Assembly (NCBI GenBank): GCA_017743585.1
Contig: JAGHYP010000116.1
Coordinates: forward strand, 1 to 8,220
Source: Chloroflexota bacterium
GTDB lineage: Bacteria; Chloroflexota; Anaerolineae; Aggregatilineales; UBA2796
Reading direction: 5' to 3'
DNA: 8,220 nucleotides
Under the pieces are notes generated by a model. It saw nothing but the letters and a program-made list of their open reading frames with translations. It was not told the origin of the DNA and did not search any database. Both the position numbers and the translations under genes were made by a program. Positions 6,685 through 8,220 of this stretch are shown piece by piece. Numbering within the stretch: position 1 is the stretch's first letter; each line of letters begins with the position of its first letter.

Positions 6685-7119
6685 ATGAGCGAAGCGCCGC
6701 GAAAGTTGCGCGTTTTGATCTTATGCACAGCCAACTCAGCGCGGTCGCAGATGGCAGAAGGCTTGTTGCGCCATCTCGCCGCTGATCGCATGGAAGTGTT
6801 CAGCGCAGGCACGCGCGCCACGAGCGTCAATCCTTTCGCCATTCGGGCGATGGCTGAGCGCGGCATAGATATCTCGCATCATCGCTCCAAACATCTCAAC
6901 GAGTTTCTGGGGCAGCCATTTGATTACGTCATCACGGTCTGCGATGCAGCCGCTGAGTCCTGCCCGGTCTTTCCGGGCAAGGCGGAGCGCATTCACTGGA
7001 GCTTTCCCGATCCTGCGGCTGTGGAGGGCGAGGCGGCGAAGGCTGAGGCATTCCGCAACGTGCGCGACGGACTAGAGGAGCGACTCAAAGCGTGGTTGGA
7101 GACGCTCCAAAAGGCCTGA
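6685..7119 (+). CDS. arsC: Arsenate reductase, thioredoxin-coupled, low-molecular-weight phosphatase fold
   Basis: The product has 144 residues, the usual length. It should reduce arsenate to arsenite in the cytosol by the three-cysteine relay known from Staphylococcus and Bacillus ArsC, with thioredoxin restoring the enzyme. The phosphatase-type P-loop CTANSARS (14-21) gives catalytic C14 and R20. TVCDAAAESCP (85-94) supplies the two relay cysteines, C86 and C93. FPDPA (107-111) supplies the general acid D109. SAGTRATSVNP (40-50) and GIDISHHRSKHL (60-71) are family-typical. The relay cysteines favour arsenate reductase over a tyrosine phosphatase. Arsenite must then be exported, but no arsB, acr3, arsR or arsM gene is visible nearby, so this copy appears to stand alone. 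The next gene downstream is a recombinase 201 bases away. Confidence 0.92.
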   Translation: MSEAPRKLRVLILCTANSARSQMAEGLLRHLAADRMEVFSAGTRATSVNPFAIRAMAERGIDISHHRSKHLNEFLGQPFDYVITVCDAAAESCPVFPGKAERIHWSFPDPAAVEGEAAKAEAFRNVRDGLEERLKAWLETLQKA

Positions 7120-7250
7120 GCGGCGAGCTGCGCGCGAGCGCTTAGCGTTCTGAAGCAGCGACGCGCGATACTCTTTCTGCGTCAAGCCAGCGCTCAGTCC
7201 TGATGAGCTGTTTGCGATGCGCACGCGACGCGCACAACCTCGCTATACTT
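7120..7250. other. Spacer after arsC with no recognised gene
   Basis: A weak hairpin (GAGCGC, loop TTA, GCGTTC with one G-T pair, near 7137-7151) follows the arsC stop but has no T-tract, so it is only a poor terminator candidate. No gene-like frame with a ribosome site was seen on either strand. Confidence 0.4.
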
Positions 7251-7256
7251 TTGACA
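7244..7256 (+). promoter_or_regulatory. Promoter elements before the recombinase
   Basis: TATACT (7244-7249) is a 5-of-6 match to a -10 box but lacks a recognisable -35 at normal spacing. TTGACA (7251-7256) is a perfect -35 box but its best -10 partner at 17 bases (GATACA, 7274-7279) is weak. Either could drive the recombinase, and in both cases the repeat array overlaps the promoter or early transcript. Which one is used is uncertain. Confidence 0.4.
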
Positions 7257-7303
7257 CATCAGATGACACATCGGATACATCAGACACATCAGATACACCA
7301 GAT
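7253..7303 (+). repeat. Array of five degenerate 9-bp direct repeats upstream of the recombinase
   Basis: The unit is ACAYCRGAY. Copies are at 7256-7264, 7268-7276, 7277-7285, 7286-7294 and 7295-7303; the last three are directly adjoining, while the first two are each preceded by GAC. The 12-mer GACACATCAGAT occurs exactly twice (7253-7264 and 7283-7294). The array ends 17 bases before the recombinase ATG and begins inside a perfect TTGACA box. Such iterated sites can be binding sites for a regulator or for the recombinase itself, or simply a small minisatellite. Confidence 0.7.
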
Positions 7304-7320
7304 CGCCTTGAGAGAGACGC

Positions 7321-8220
7321 ATGACCGGCCTAATCCCACACATGCCGCTGAACGCCGCGCCGCCTGAGCTAGAGCATGTCAACCTGCTGGTGGCGATGGC
7401 AGGTCTCTCTGTGCATACGCAACGCGCTTATCAGCGCTGGATCAAGCGCTACCTCGCCGAAGTTCACGGCGTAGCAGCTGAGACACTCGATCCGAAAGCG
7501 CTGCCCATCGCGCTTGCTGTTGAGAGCCTTGCCGCTGCCAATCTGAAGGCTTGGCTGGGCAAGCTGAAAGCCGAAGGGCTCGGCAAGCAATCCATCATGC
7601 AGGCGAAGGCGGCCGTCGTCTGGCTAGCGCAGTTCATGGCGGATATAGAACGCGTTGAGTATGCCGTCGCCAGCGGGCTGAGCCGCGTCAAAGCGCCGCG
7701 CGCCGAGGCGGGTCAGCGGAGCGGCACTTGGCTCTCGCCCGATGAAATCCGCGCCATGCTGAATAAGCTGCGCAACGCCGTGACGCGCAACCCTGCCTTG
7801 CAGGCGCGGAATGTGGCGATTATCACGCTGATGGTCACTTGCGGTCTGCGCCGCGATGAAGTCGCCGCTGCGCTGTGGAGCGACCTGACGCGGCAAGGTC
7901 GCAACCAAATCCTGCGGGTTCACGGCAAGGGCGAGAAAATGCGCCCTGTGAAGTTGCCTGAGATGACCTTCAACGCTATTGAGCAATGGCGCGCCCATCA
8001 TCCGCGCCCTGAAGGCGATAATCCGCTCTTCTCGCGCGTCCGTGCGAATGGCGCAGTCACCACGAGCGGCATCACGGATCGCGCCGTGTGGAATGTGGTG
8101 CAGCAAGCCGCCAAAGCAGCAGGCTTGCCGCGCATCTCGCCACACGATCTGCGCCGCTCGTTCGCGCGCGGCGCTTACGAGGCAGGCGTCCCGTTCGAGC
8201 TGATCCGTCAATCGCTCGGC
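7321..8220 (+). CDS. Tyrosine recombinase / phage-type integrase, C-terminus beyond the right edge
   Basis: Three hundred codons are present and the frame runs off the window without a stop. Residues about 15-115 form the N-terminal SAM-like, core-DNA-binding domain (LSVHTQRAYQRWIKRYL at 29-45). The catalytic domain starts near WLSPDEIRAML (137-147). Four signatures of the family are visible: R177 in CGLRRDE, K203 in HGKGEK, and H275 with R278 in SPHDLRRSF. LIRQSLG at 294-300 is the lead into the missing second His and the nucleophilic Tyr. It should cut and rejoin DNA through a 3'-phosphotyrosine link, as in XerC/D or integron and phage integrases; which subtype is not decidable. The start at ATG 7321 follows a GAGAGAGA stretch; ATG 7342 is an alternative. 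It is preceded by a repeat array that may be its control or binding region. Confidence 0.9.
   Translation, partial: MTGLIPHMPLNAAPPELEHVNLLVAMAGLSVHTQRAYQRWIKRYLAEVHGVAAETLDPKALPIALAVESLAAANLKAWLGKLKAEGLGKQSIMQAKAAVVWLAQFMADIERVEYAVASGLSRVKAPRAEAGQRSGTWLSPDEIRAMLNKLRNAVTRNPALQARNVAIITLMVTCGLRRDEVAAALWSDLTRQGRNQILRVHGKGEKMRPVKLPEMTFNAIEQWRAHHPRPEGDNPLFSRVRANGAVTTSGITDRAVWNVVQQAAKAAGLPRISPHDLRRSFARGAYEAGVPFELIRQSLG

Noticed and set aside
7253..7303. The short repeats before the recombinase as a CRISPR array
   Set aside because: Units are only 9-12 bases, degenerate, and lack unique spacers of 30 bases or more; no cas gene is present.

Overview
The window looks like a piece of a GC-rich bacterial chromosome with short, tightly packed genes. 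Gene content (a cytosolic GH13 amylase with an N-terminal starch-binding-type domain, an MshA-like GT4 glycosyltransferase, a lipoate-carrying GcvH, a thioredoxin-type arsenate reductase and a tyrosine recombinase) and the overall protein style would fit an environmental bacterium such as a member of Chloroflexota. That assignment is an impression, not a demonstrated result. No rRNA, tRNA, CRISPR array or insertion sequence was found.

Layout. (1) Bases 1-1194, minus strand: the 5' part of a gene for an all-helical, TPR-like protein that runs off the left edge. It has a strong-looking promoter (TTGACT-N16-TATAAA) and a good start codon at 1194, but the frame is broken between that start and the long open frame, which begins at 1143. 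Its G+C is visibly lower than that of the neighbours. (2) Bases 1195-1422: divergent control region with a CGCTTTAAAGCG palindrome and a 7-bp hairpin. (3) 1423-3291, plus: neopullulanase/cyclomaltodextrinase-type GH13 enzyme with an intact catalytic triad. (4) 3288-5653, minus: a two-gene unit, a GNAT_6/CelD-like acyltransferase followed by a GT4 glycosyltransferase, coupled through a TGATG junction. It converges on the amylase so tightly that one palindromic CTAG holds both stop codons. (5) 5654-5888: divergent promoter region. (6) 5889-6284, plus: gcvH, followed by a 9-bp perfect hairpin and about 270 bp that look like a frame-broken lipoprotein gene. (7) 6685-7119, plus: arsC with all three redox cysteines. 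(8) 7120-7320: spacer ending in an array of five degenerate 9-bp repeats that overlaps a consensus TTGACA. (9) 7321-8220, plus: tyrosine recombinase, cut by the right edge before the last catalytic residues.

How the parts fit. The amylase would release maltose or glucose units from cytosolic maltodextrins. The acyltransferase and glycosyltransferase next door probably act on an envelope or exported glycan. GcvH serves one-carbon metabolism and arsC serves arsenate detoxification, each apparently as a stand-alone gene. The recombinase with its repeat-bearing leader, together with two apparently decaying genes in the window, suggests the right side may touch an integrated or rearranged segment. 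No complete new multi-gene system can be demonstrated here; the repeat array before the recombinase and the broken TPR-like gene are the least explained items.
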